Shown: one piece after another, positions 6,977 through 13,025 of the stretch
Layout of the letters: each line of letters starts with the position of its first letter
Numbering within the stretch: the first letter of the stretch is position 1
NCBI GenBank assembly: GCA_900549345.1
Contig: UROC01000033.1
Location: 1 to 18,892, forward strand
Source of the DNA: an uncultured Collinsella sp.
GTDB lineage: Bacteria; Actinomycetota; Coriobacteriia; Coriobacteriales; Coriobacteriaceae
Direction of reading: 5' to 3'
DNA: 18,892 nucleotides
Notes under the pieces: model-generated
What the model was told of the DNA's origin: nothing
Seen by the model: the letters and a program-made list of their open reading frames with translations, nothing else
Databases searched by the model: none
Program-made: the position numbers and the translations under genes

Positions 6977-7315
6977 ATGGCAACCAAAGAAGAAATCTCG
7001 ATGGTTGGATTCGAGATCGTCGCATACGCGGGTGACGCCCAGACCGATCTGCTTGCAGCGCTCGATGCTGCTCGCGAGGGTGATTTTGAGAAGGCCGAGC
7101 AGCTGCACAAGGATGCCAGCGATGCGCTCATCGGTGCCCACGACACGCAGACCAAGCTGCTTTCGCAGGAGGCCGGCGGTGGCGAGATGGAGATGACCTT
7201 CATCATGGCTCACGCTCAGGATACTCTCATGACCACCATGATTCTGGAGAAGCAGACCCGCTTTACCATCGATGCCTACAAGCGCATCGCCGAGCTCGAG
7301 GCCAAGCTCGCCTAG
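6977..7315 (+). CDS. lacF: Lactose-specific PTS EIIA component
   Basis: This 112-aa cytoplasmic phosphocarrier of the lactose/cellobiose EIIA family accepts phosphate from HPr and passes it to the EIIB domain of LacE. The fold is a trimer of three-helix subunits. The phosphorylated histidine is in MAHAQDTLMT (about His79) with the conserved Asp three residues on. An AAAGGAA ribosome binding site precedes ATG 6977. The length is slightly above that of other LacF proteins (about 105 aa). Unlike in lactococci, it is not in the lacE-lacG unit but separate and on the opposite strand, directly after the lacE regulator. It has its own 214-bp upstream region with candidate control motifs and its own terminator. 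Confidence 0.95.
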   Translation: MATKEEISMVGFEIVAYAGDAQTDLLAALDAAREGDFEKAEQLHKDASDALIGAHDTQTKLLSQEAGGGEMEMTFIMAHAQDTLMTTMILEKQTRFTIDAYKRIAELEAKLA

Positions 7316-7349
7316 CGAGCCTTCACAACCAAGTCCCCTTCCAAAAGCT

Positions 7350-7375
7350 CTGCCGCTACCCGCGGCAGGGTTTTT
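7350..7375 (+). terminator. Rho-independent terminator of lacF
   Basis: A 7-bp perfect stem (CTGCCGC / GCGGCAG) with loop TACCC is followed by GG and TTTTT, 35 bp after the lacF stop codon. Confidence 0.85.
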
Positions 7376-7388
7376 CTGTCCTCCTCCA

Positions 7389-7455
7389 AGTTGCGGTGGA
7401 ATAGGGACTGAATAGGGGCTGGCGGGCACAAAACAATCCCTATTCCACCGCAACT
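7389..7455. repeat. 19-bp perfect inverted repeat element
   Basis: The arms AGTTGCGGTGGAATAGGGA (7389-7407) and their exact complement (7437-7455) flank a 29-nt loop. The element lies after the lacF terminator and just before a second repeat type. The size and structure suggest a small non-autonomous interspersed element (REP- or MITE-like); copy number cannot be seen here. Confidence 0.7.
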
Positions 7456-7466
7456 CATCCCGAGAT

Positions 7467-7508
7467 AGTCATTGGGGACGTTCTTAAATGATTGGTCATT
7501 AGGGACAG
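7467..7508. repeat. Interspersed GGGGACGTTCTT repeat, copy 1 (degenerate)
   Basis: TAGTCATTGGGGACGTTCTT followed by ATGATTGGTCATTAGGGACAG resembles the element at 12367-12411, sharing the TAGTC(A/G)TTGGGGACGTTCTT block and a GTCATT further on. In this copy the right arm has lost pairing. It is probably a short dispersed family in this genome. Confidence 0.55.
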
Positions 7509-7599
7509 CCTTGGTGCGCACCGTTGTCCTCCCGTTCGGTTTTTTACTGGGTGGGTATACTTCCATCCGCAATACAGGCCGGAATGAGGAGGTATCCAA

Positions 7600-8613
7600 A
7601 TGCCGGACAACGGATCGATTCAAAAGAGAGACGCGCACGAGATGGCTCATGGACGTCCTGTCCAGATAACCGAGCACACGACGGTAGCCGAGCTGCAGCC
7701 CAGCCTGTCCGATGTCGTGTGCGCAAACAAAAAGCTGCAGATTGGCTTTATCGTTGCGCTCGTGGTACTGGCGCTGCTGTCGGGCTTTGTGGCTCGTCCG
7801 CATTTCGCCGATACCAAGACTTGGGACTCCACCATCGAGGTCATCGATCAAAAGAAAGGTAACGTACTGGCGCTCACGACCTCGTGCGTGGCGCTGTCTG
7901 CGGGTATTACCGCGCTGCCGGGTGATACAGGAACACCGGTTGCCGAGCAGCTCGCACAGCTTTCGGGTAACTTGGGCATCGTGCTTGCCGTGCTCTACCT
8001 CGAGAAATACCTGCTGACCATTTTGTGGTCGGTTGGCCTGGGCATCCTGATCCCGTTTGCGCTGGTGCTCTTTGCGGTGTCACTCGGCATTCACGGGCGC
8101 TGGAGCACGAGCGCCGTCCTGCGCCGCGTGGCGACTCGCGTGCTGGTGGTCGCCATGATCGGAATGGCGTTGGTGCCTGCAAGCGTTTGGGTGTCGCAGA
8201 AGGTCGACGAAACGTATCGCGTTAGCATCGAGCAAGCCGAGCAAAAGGCGGCCGACGCTGCGGGTGCGGCAGATAGCGACAGCTCCAAAGTAAGCAAGAA
8301 AAAGACCGAGTCCACAGAGTCCAAGAATGTGCTTGAGCAGCTTGCCGACGGCGCCTCGGGTCTCGTCACGTCGGTAACCAGTGGTGCCAAACAGATGACC
8401 GACGAGATCGTGCAGCAGGTGACCGATCTGATCGAAGGTGTCATCGTGATGATCGTGACCTCGTGCGTGATTCCTCTACTGGTGCTCGTGGCGTTCCTAT
8501 GGCTAGGACACGTGTTGCTGGGGATCGATATCTCCGGTCCCGCGAACTATCTGACGGGTCGTTTTTTGAGCGCTCCGTCCAAACATGCCAAGAAGAGCGG
8601 GCAGTCTGAGTAG
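7600..8613 (+). CDS. Polytopic membrane protein of unknown function
   Basis: This 337-aa protein was not recognised as a named family. Hydrophobic segments lie at about 47-66, 89-106, 122-140, 142-163, 177-195 and 282-305. Between the last two is a soluble stretch (about 200-280), rich in Ala, Lys, Ser and Glu, that could form helices or a coiled coil. The block ALPGDTGTPVAEQLAQLSGN (about 105-124) joins two membrane segments and looks conserved-like. The tail is basic (KHAKKSGQSE). A strong GAGGAGG ribosome binding site lies 7 nt before ATG 7600, with a TATACT hexamer at 7556 as a possible -10. It has its own terminator, so it seems a separate unit between lacF and lacA. It has no visible EII, ABC or MFS motif, so a role in lactose uptake is not supported. 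Confidence 0.85.
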   Translation: MPDNGSIQKRDAHEMAHGRPVQITEHTTVAELQPSLSDVVCANKKLQIGFIVALVVLALLSGFVARPHFADTKTWDSTIEVIDQKKGNVLALTTSCVALSAGITALPGDTGTPVAEQLAQLSGNLGIVLAVLYLEKYLLTILWSVGLGILIPFALVLFAVSLGIHGRWSTSAVLRRVATRVLVVAMIGMALVPASVWVSQKVDETYRVSIEQAEQKAADAAGAADSDSSKVSKKKTESTESKNVLEQLADGASGLVTSVTSGAKQMTDEIVQQVTDLIEGVIVMIVTSCVIPLLVLVAFLWLGHVLLGIDISGPANYLTGRFLSAPSKHAKKSGQSE

Positions 8614-8647
8614 GCGGCAACGCGATCTTTGGAAGATTAACCGCAAG

Positions 8648-8690
8648 AAGGGCGGCCGGGACATGTTCTCGGCCGCCCTTTTGTTTGTTG
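8648..8690 (+). terminator. Rho-independent terminator of the membrane-protein gene
   Basis: A perfect 11-bp stem (AAGGGCGGCCG at 8648-8658, CGGCCGCCCTT at 8670-8680) with an 11-nt loop is followed by TTGTTTGTTG. It separates this gene from the lacAB unit. Confidence 0.88.
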
Positions 8691-8750
8691 AAAACGCGGT
8701 CGCTACGTCTGCGCCGGGCCCAAGTGGTCAGCAATCATCTGTGAATGGTA

Positions 8751-8826
8751 TTTGTTCAAAAAAGAACAAAGATAAACAAATAATTGTTGCAGTCGATGTT
8801 CGAATGTGTTCAAATAAACATGAACA
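8751..8826. promoter_or_regulatory. Operator cluster upstream of lacAB
   Basis: TTTGTTC-AAAAAA-GAACAAA (8751-8770) is a perfect inverted repeat. TGTTC recurs at 8797-8801 and 8807-8811, exactly 10 bp apart. TGTTCA (8807-8812) and TGAACA (8821-8826) form a second inverted repeat with an 8-nt spacer. The first repeat contains the 12-mer also found before lacF. The rest of the ~307-bp gap holds the preceding terminator and an unclear promoter. Confidence 0.5.
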
Positions 8827-8920
8827 GTGAAGAACCGCACATTCAGATGCCCGGACCTGAACGCGATTCAACACTTCCAAACAGAAACTACGCACCTGCG
8901 TATCTCTCAAGGAGGATGTC

Positions 8921-9349
8921 ATGAGGGTTGTAATCGCTTCCGATGCCGACGGTATGTCGATGAAGGAGTCCATCAAGGAGATGCTCATCGCCGACGGTCA
9001 CGAGGTCGTCGACTATTCCGAGACCCCTGCCGCGGACTTTGTCGATTCCGCCACCGCCGTTGCCAAGGACCTGCTGGAGCACAAGGATTCCCAGGGCTTC
9101 GCATTCGATAAGTACGGCGTCGGCTCCTATATGGCCGCCGTCAAGATCAAGGGCATGGTCGTCGCCAACATTTCCGACGAGCGTTCCGCCTACATGACCC
9201 GCGAGCACAACGGCTCGCGCATGGTCACCATGGGCCCGGGCGTTGTGGGCACCGAGGTCGCCAAGAAGATTGCCCGCGAGTTCCTGCGTGCACAGTACGC
9301 CGGCGGCCGTCACCAGATCCGTGTCGACATGCTCAACAAGATGGCCTAA
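8921..9349 (+). CDS. lacA: Galactose-6-phosphate isomerase, subunit LacA
   Basis: This is the 142-aa subunit of the heteromeric LacAB isomerase, which converts galactose-6-phosphate to tagatose-6-phosphate in the cytoplasm. It belongs to the RpiB/LacAB family. It matches lactococcal LacA almost end to end in pattern: an N-terminal VVIASDADGMSMKE strand-helix, FDKYGVGSYMAAVKIKGMV, the ISDERSAYMTREHN block and the C-terminal GGRHQIRVDMLNKM. An AAGGAGG ribosome binding site precedes ATG 8921. It is followed after 63 bp by lacB with no terminator between, giving a lacAB operon. LacA supplies part of the shared active site and needs LacB for activity. Confidence 0.95.
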   Translation: MRVVIASDADGMSMKESIKEMLIADGHEVVDYSETPAADFVDSATAVAKDLLEHKDSQGFAFDKYGVGSYMAAVKIKGMVVANISDERSAYMTREHNGSRMVTMGPGVVGTEVAKKIAREFLRAQYAGGRHQIRVDMLNKMA

Positions 9350-9412
9350 CGAGAGCCACCGAGAACTCGAACTTCTACCTCAACTTGTGAATTCAGACGA
9401 AAGGACGTTCTG

Positions 9413-9937
9413 ATGAAGAAGACCATCGCAATCGGTTGCGACCATATCGTTACGGACGAGAAGATCTATCTGGCCGACCGCCTGGAGCAGGCTGGCTACA
9501 AGGTGCTCGACTGCGGCACCTACAGCCACACCCGTACGCACTATCCCATCTACGGCAAGGCCGTGGGCGAGGCTGTTGCCAGCGGCAAGGCCGACTTTGG
9601 TGTGGCCCTGTGCGGCACCGGCATCGGCATCACCAACGCCGTCAACAAGGTCCCCGGCGCCCGTTGCGCCCTGGTCCGCGACATGACCTCTGCCCTGTAT
9701 GCCCGTCGTGAGCTCAACGCCAACATTGTGGGCTTTGGCGGCAAGATCACCGGCGAGTTCCTGATGGCCGATATCATGCTTGCCTTCCTGGAGGAGCCCT
9801 ACGAGAAGACTCCCGAGCACGATGCCCTGATCGCCAAGATCGATGCCTGCAATAAGGCCGACGCCGAGGCTCAGGCTGACCCGCACTTCTTTGACGAGTT
9901 CCTCGAGAAGTGGGACCGCGGCGAATACCACGACTAA
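9413..9937 (+). CDS. lacB: Galactose-6-phosphate isomerase, subunit LacB
   Basis: This 174-aa subunit (usual length 171) is the partner of LacA in isomerising galactose-6-phosphate to tagatose-6-phosphate. It has the RpiB-family N-terminus IAIGCDHIVTDEK, the THYPIYGK segment, the catalytic-cysteine loop LCGTGIGITNAVNKVPG, and RDMTSALYARRELNANIVGFGG. Its end, ADPHFFDEFLEKWDRGEYHD, is nearly invariant in LacB proteins. An AAAGGAC ribosome binding site precedes ATG 9413. A structured element begins within 5 nt of the stop codon, so the transcript of lacAB would carry it as its 3' end. Confidence 0.96.
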   Translation: MKKTIAIGCDHIVTDEKIYLADRLEQAGYKVLDCGTYSHTRTHYPIYGKAVGEAVASGKADFGVALCGTGIGITNAVNKVPGARCALVRDMTSALYARRELNANIVGFGGKITGEFLMADIMLAFLEEPYEKTPEHDALIAKIDACNKADAEAQADPHFFDEFLEKWDRGEYHD

Positions 9938-9941
9938 TTAG

Positions 9942-10087
9942 GTTCCGGCGTTTTAACAAACGCCGGACCGGTCGACGCTGCGAAGCCATCTGGCGGGCAA
10001 TCTGCCGCTCAGCTTCGACGGCATGACCAGAAGGTCAATGCCGTCTCGCTTCACGGCACCTTGCCTCGCCAGCTGGCTTCTCGCTGA
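9942..10087 (+). ncRNA. Structured RNA element, copy 1 (after lacB)
   Basis: Hairpin P1 is TCCGGCGTTT-TAAC-AAACGCCGGA (9944-9967). The conserved linker TCGACGCTGC (9972-9981) leads into a long stem P2, 14 positions with one mismatch (9982-9995 with 10067-10080). Inside P2 are GGCAA/TTGCC and TGCCG/CGGCA pairs and a terminal hairpin P3 (GACGGCATGACC, loop AGAA, GGTCAATGCCGTC, one bulged base). TCGCTGA closes the element. Copy 2 (12184-12330) has the same linkers and stem lengths, but P1 and P2 are rebuilt from different bases that still pair. Such paired changes favour an RNA structure. The strand is taken from the upstream operon. Function is unknown; candidates are a 3'-UTR-derived small RNA, a processing or termination structure, or a small mobile element. 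Confidence 0.75.
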
Positions 10088-10312
10088 TGTCTGAGTGGCC
10101 TGTGGGCTTACCGCAGTTGTTGCGAAGCGTTCTGGTATGGCAAGTTGCTCCGATAACACGTTTGCTTGCTTGGCTTGAGTGCTTCGCTCTTGGCGGTACC
10201 AGGCATTCTGCAGCTTTTCAATTGACGGCTCGCGTTTCTGTGAGGGGGCGCGGGCCGGTTTTCTATCAGCCCTATTGACTTGGCGGGCTGTCGTAAGAAA
10301 GGGAAGGCTCCT
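10088..10312. other. Intergenic stretch before the epimerase gene
   Basis: About 225 bp lie between the structured element and the epimerase start. A 63-codon open frame here lacks a ribosome binding site and resembles nothing known. TTGACG near 10223 and TTGACT near 10275 could be -35 boxes but have no convincing -10 partners. No terminator or operator was identified. Confidence 0.4.
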
Positions 10313-11194
10313 ATGGAGTTTGTTCTTGATAACGGTTTGATTCGTGTGGCGTTGACCACGGCGGGCGGGTCGTTCACTTCTATTGCGGCCAACGGCCGTG
10401 AGTACCTGTGGCAGGGCGATCCGGCGGTCTGGTCGGGCCAGGCACCCATTTGCTTTCCGATTTGCGGCGGCCTTCGTGACGGCCGCGCGATGACCATGGG
10501 CGGCCGCGAGGTCAAGCTTGCCCGCCACGGCTTTGCCCGCAAGCAGGAGTGGAAGCTCGAGGAGCAGGGCGACAGCATGGTTGCGCTGAGCCTAAGCTCT
10601 GCCGACCACGCCGAGCTACTCGAGCAGTATCCGTATCCGTTTAAGATCGTCGCGCGCTACACGATCGATGCGGCTAAGGTGGCCGTGTCGTACGAGGTGA
10701 CCAATGAGGGCACCGAGGATATGCCATTCTTTGTGGGCGGTCACCCCGGCTTTAAGTGCCCGCTCGACGAGGGCGAGTCCTATGACGATTACGAGCTCCG
10801 TTTTGAGCAGCGCGAGGCCGCCGAGCTCTGTACTGCCGTTCCCTCGACGGGCCTGATTGATGTTGAGCATAGCAGCAAGAACCCCATGATCGGCCAGAAC
10901 CTGCCGCTTACCCACGAACTCTTCGACTTCGCGGAGACCATCTTCGACGTGCTCGAGAGCCGCGTGGTTACGTTGACCAAGAAAACCGAGGACAAGGGCG
11001 TGCGCCTGACGTTCCCCGATATGCCGTACCTGATTGTGTGGAGCAAGCCCGAGGGCGACTTTGTGGCTGTTGAACCGTGGGGCGGTCTGTCCACCTGCTC
11101 CGACGAGGACGATATTCTGGAGCACAAGCGTGGCTGCTTGGTGGCCAAGCCGGGAGAGACCATCGTCCGCGGCTTTGAGATCGAGATCCTTTAA
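10313..11194 (+). CDS. Aldose 1-epimerase-like protein (LacX type)
   Basis: This 293-aa member of the galactose mutarotase superfamily is closest in length and pattern to LacX/YeaD-type proteins of lactose operons. Features are an N-terminal beta strand (LDNGLIRVALTTAGG), WSGQAPICFPICGGLRDG, the HGFARKQEW motif with the probable catalytic His, GGHPGFKCP, and a C-terminal VAVEPWGGLSTCSDE block. The expected role is interconverting alpha and beta anomers of galactose, glucose or their 6-phosphates made by LacG. The true substrate of LacX is not settled. The start was set at ATG 10313 behind GGGAAGG; an in-frame TTG at 10280 has no such site. It is followed by lacC after 53 bp, so the two are likely one transcript. 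Confidence 0.88.
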   Translation: MEFVLDNGLIRVALTTAGGSFTSIAANGREYLWQGDPAVWSGQAPICFPICGGLRDGRAMTMGGREVKLARHGFARKQEWKLEEQGDSMVALSLSSADHAELLEQYPYPFKIVARYTIDAAKVAVSYEVTNEGTEDMPFFVGGHPGFKCPLDEGESYDDYELRFEQREAAELCTAVPSTGLIDVEHSSKNPMIGQNLPLTHELFDFAETIFDVLESRVVTLTKKTEDKGVRLTFPDMPYLIVWSKPEGDFVAVEPWGGLSTCSDEDDILEHKRGCLVAKPGETIVRGFEIEIL

Positions 11195-11211
11195 CGAGTT
11201 ATCGTATGTTT

Positions 11212-11231
11212 GGGGCGGGTTATGCCGCCCC
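11212..11231 (+). terminator. Hairpin just upstream of the lacC ribosome binding site
   Basis: GGGGCGG (11212-11218) pairs perfectly with CCGCCCC (11225-11231) across a 6-nt loop, ending only a few bases before the CAGGAG ribosome binding site of lacC. There is no T tract, so full termination is unlikely. It may protect the lacC message or modulate its translation. Confidence 0.45.
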
Positions 11232-11247
11232 GGAACAGGAGTTCAAC

Positions 11248-12183
11248 ATGATTCTGACCGTTACCATGAACCCGTCGATTGATACGCGCTATCAGCTCGA
11301 CAAGCTGATTATCGACGATGTTAACCGTGTGACGCCCGAAAAGACCGCTGGCGGCAAGGGCCTCAACGTGAGCCGTGTGCTGCTGCAGTTGGGCGACGAT
11401 GTGCTCGCGACCGGTCTGCTCGGCGGCCACATGGGTGCCTATATGGCCGAGCTTATGGATGCCGACGGTGTCAAGAACGACTTTGTACCCATCGCCGGTG
11501 AGACGCGCATTTGCCTGAATATTCTGCACGAGGGTAATCAGACCGAGCTGCTGGAGAGCGGCCCGCAGATCGCCCCGGCCGAGCTCGAGGCCTTTACGGC
11601 CAAGTTCGCCGAGCTTGCAGCGAAGGCGGACGTTGTGACGCTTTCGGGCTCGCTGCCTCGTGGCGTCGATGCCGGCTACTATGCTGAGCTCGTCAAGATC
11701 GCCGAGGAGGCGGGCGCCAAGGTGCTGCTCGACACCTCGGGTGCATCGCTGGAGGCCGCGCTGGAGTCCGACGCTAAGCCTGAGCTCGTAAAGCCCAACC
11801 TGACCGAGATTAACGGCCTGCTGGGTACGTCCTTTACGACCGATGATGTCGATGCCCTGCGCGAGGCGCTTGCCGCCGATGACCGTTTTGCCGGTATCCC
11901 CTGGGTTGTCGTTTCGATGGGCGCTGCCGGTTCGGTGGGCTTCCATGAGGGTCGCGCATTCCGCGCCAAGACGCCCGCGATTGCGGCTGTGAACGCGACG
12001 GGTTCCGGCGACTCGACCATCGCCGGCTTTGCGCATGCCATTGCTGCTGGTGCCGACGACGTCACGGTGCTCAAGACTGCCAATACCTGCGGCAAGCTCA
12101 ACGCCATGGACCCCAAGACCGGCCACCTGGTCATGGACCGCTGGGACGAGATCTACAACAACGTTGAGGTCGTAGAGTTGTAG
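11248..12183 (+). CDS. lacC: Tagatose-6-phosphate kinase
   Basis: This 311-aa PfkB-family sugar kinase phosphorylates tagatose-6-phosphate with ATP to tagatose-1,6-bisphosphate. It opens with LTVTMNPSID, as in LacC and 1-phosphofructokinases. It carries the sugar-binding GGKGLNVSR motif near residue 35 and VVSMGAAGSVG. The ATP/anion-hole signature NATGSGDSTIAGF has catalytic Asp at about 255; the GSGDST form is the one seen in LacC. Family members can be hard to separate from fructose-1-phosphate kinase (FruK), but the lacAB-lacX context favours LacC. The start at ATG 11248 has CAGGAG 6 nt upstream; an in-frame ATG at 11206 overlaps a hairpin and is less likely. The next enzyme, aldolase LacD, is not in the window. 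Confidence 0.92.
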   Translation: MILTVTMNPSIDTRYQLDKLIIDDVNRVTPEKTAGGKGLNVSRVLLQLGDDVLATGLLGGHMGAYMAELMDADGVKNDFVPIAGETRICLNILHEGNQTELLESGPQIAPAELEAFTAKFAELAAKADVVTLSGSLPRGVDAGYYAELVKIAEEAGAKVLLDTSGASLEAALESDAKPELVKPNLTEINGLLGTSFTTDDVDALREALAADDRFAGIPWVVVSMGAAGSVGFHEGRAFRAKTPAIAAVNATGSGDSTIAGFAHAIAAGADDVTVLKTANTCGKLNAMDPKTGHLVMDRWDEIYNNVEVVEL

Positions 12184-12330
12184 GGTTACGCGGTTTTACC
12201 AAACCGCGTAATGGCTCGACGCTGCAAACGCCCCTAAGCGGCAATCTGACGTTCAATCGTCGGGCATGACCAAAAGGTCAATGCCCTCCTCTTTCACGTC
12301 ACCTTGCTCGCTTAGGGGCGTTTTCGCTGA
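12184..12330 (+). ncRNA. Structured RNA element, copy 2 (after lacC)
   Basis: It starts immediately after the lacC stop codon. P1 is TTACGCGGTTT-TACC-AAACCGCGTAA (12186-12211). The linker TCGACGCTGC (12216-12225) is identical to copy 1. P2 is a perfect 14-bp stem (AAACGCCCCTAAGC at 12226-12239 with 12310-12323). Within it are GCAA/TTGC, TGACGT (12247-12252) with ACGTCA (12296-12301), and P3 (GGGCATGACC-AAAA-GGTCAATGCCC, 12262-12286). It ends with the same TCGCTGA. The T run at the end of P2 could also help termination of the lacC transcript. Identity to copy 1 is concentrated in unpaired blocks and P3. Confidence 0.78.
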
Positions 12331-12366
12331 CAATGCCAAGACATCGACGTTGCCTTGGTCGCAAGT

Positions 12367-12411
12367 AGTCGTTGGGGACGTTCTTGTTTGACTAGTCATT
12401 CAAGAACGTCC
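12367..12411. repeat. Interspersed GGGGACGTTCTT repeat, copy 2 (intact hairpin)
   Basis: GGACGTTCTTG (12376-12386) and its exact complement CAAGAACGTCC (12401-12411) flank a 14-nt loop containing ACTAGT. The left half matches the degenerate copy at 7467-7508. It lies between the second structured element and the IS110 remnant and marks about the last chromosomal-looking sequence before the very GC-rich mobile DNA. Confidence 0.6.
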
Positions 12412-12429
12412 ATTACAGTCGAAATTGTC

Positions 12430-12660
12430 AGCCCGGGACCGTCTCGGGCTACGATTGAGGCGCGCCCAGAACGGGCCGCCGACCGGGCGCCCGCGCACGG
12501 CCGAACGTCCCTGCCCCCGAGAGGGCCCGTTGGGTGCTGCCGGCGCGGGACGCGCCGCCCCCGACGGCTGATAGGAAAGTGCCGGGCAGGCGCCGCGGCT
12601 GGTAATGTGAGTGCCGAGGGGGAGGCCATCCGGTCGAACGACTACCGGAAGGATACCACC
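12430..12660 (+). other. GC-rich non-coding left end of the IS110 element (possible bridge RNA)
   Basis: About 230 bp of very GC-rich DNA with many short self-complementary segments (for example AGCCCG/CGGGCT near 12430-12455 and GGCGCG/CGCGCC near 12541-12560) precede the transposase start, with no credible gene. IS110-group elements are known to encode a structured bridge RNA in this position. The exact element boundary is not visible because the right end is missing. Confidence 0.45.
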
Positions 12661-12918
12661 GTGAAAGCGCCATCCACCAGGCCCGCGGCCGTGCTCGGCC
12701 TGGACGTCGGCAAGTCATCGCACTGGGCCTGCCTGGTCGACCGCGACGGGGAGGTGCTGGCCAGCGCCCCCGTCCGCAACAGGGAGGCCGAGCTCGACGC
12801 GCTGTTCGCCTCCGCGCCCGCCGGCACGCTCGTCGTCGTCGACCAGTTCCGCAACATAGGGTCCCTCGCCGTGAGGCGGGCCCGCGCCGCGGGGCTCGGG
12901 GTCGCCCACCTGCCCGGG
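12661..12918 (+). pseudogene. IS110-family transposase, N-terminal fragment
   Basis: The first 86 codons of a DEDD-type IS110 recombinase are present. They include AAVLGLDVGKSSHWACLVDRDG with the first catalytic Asp (about residue 15), LVVVDQFRNIGSLAV with the next acidic position, and GLGVAHLPG. The IS21-family element begins exactly after the LPG codons. The frame then runs into the IS end and stops at 13029, adding about 36 unrelated residues. The C-terminal half, with the rest of the RuvC-like domain and the serine-containing Tnp domain, is absent from the window, and no remnant is seen beyond the IS21 element. GTG 12661 follows GGAAGGAT. The product would be inactive. Confidence 0.8.
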
Positions 12919-13025
12919 TGTGTTCCGTCAAGTAAAAATCGACAAATACGTCTGTCGAATTTCGACACCCTCATGCTGACCGCCTCCGGGCGGGCCGGCG
13001 CCGTCGCGGCCGGCCCGCCCGCTGC

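Noticed and set aside
10087..10278. 63-codon ORF before the epimerase gene
   Set aside because: No ribosome binding site, no coding-like codon pattern, and it begins at the edge of the structured element.
9942..10312. Riboswitch controlling the epimerase gene
   Set aside because: The structured element ends 225 bp before that gene, and the second copy is not upstream of any related gene, while both directly follow stop codons.
12355..12660. N-terminal extension of the IS110 transposase frame upstream of 12661
   Set aside because: The in-frame sequence crosses the interspersed repeat and the non-coding left end and lacks transposase-like residues; GTG 12661 has a ribosome binding site and begins the conserved domain.
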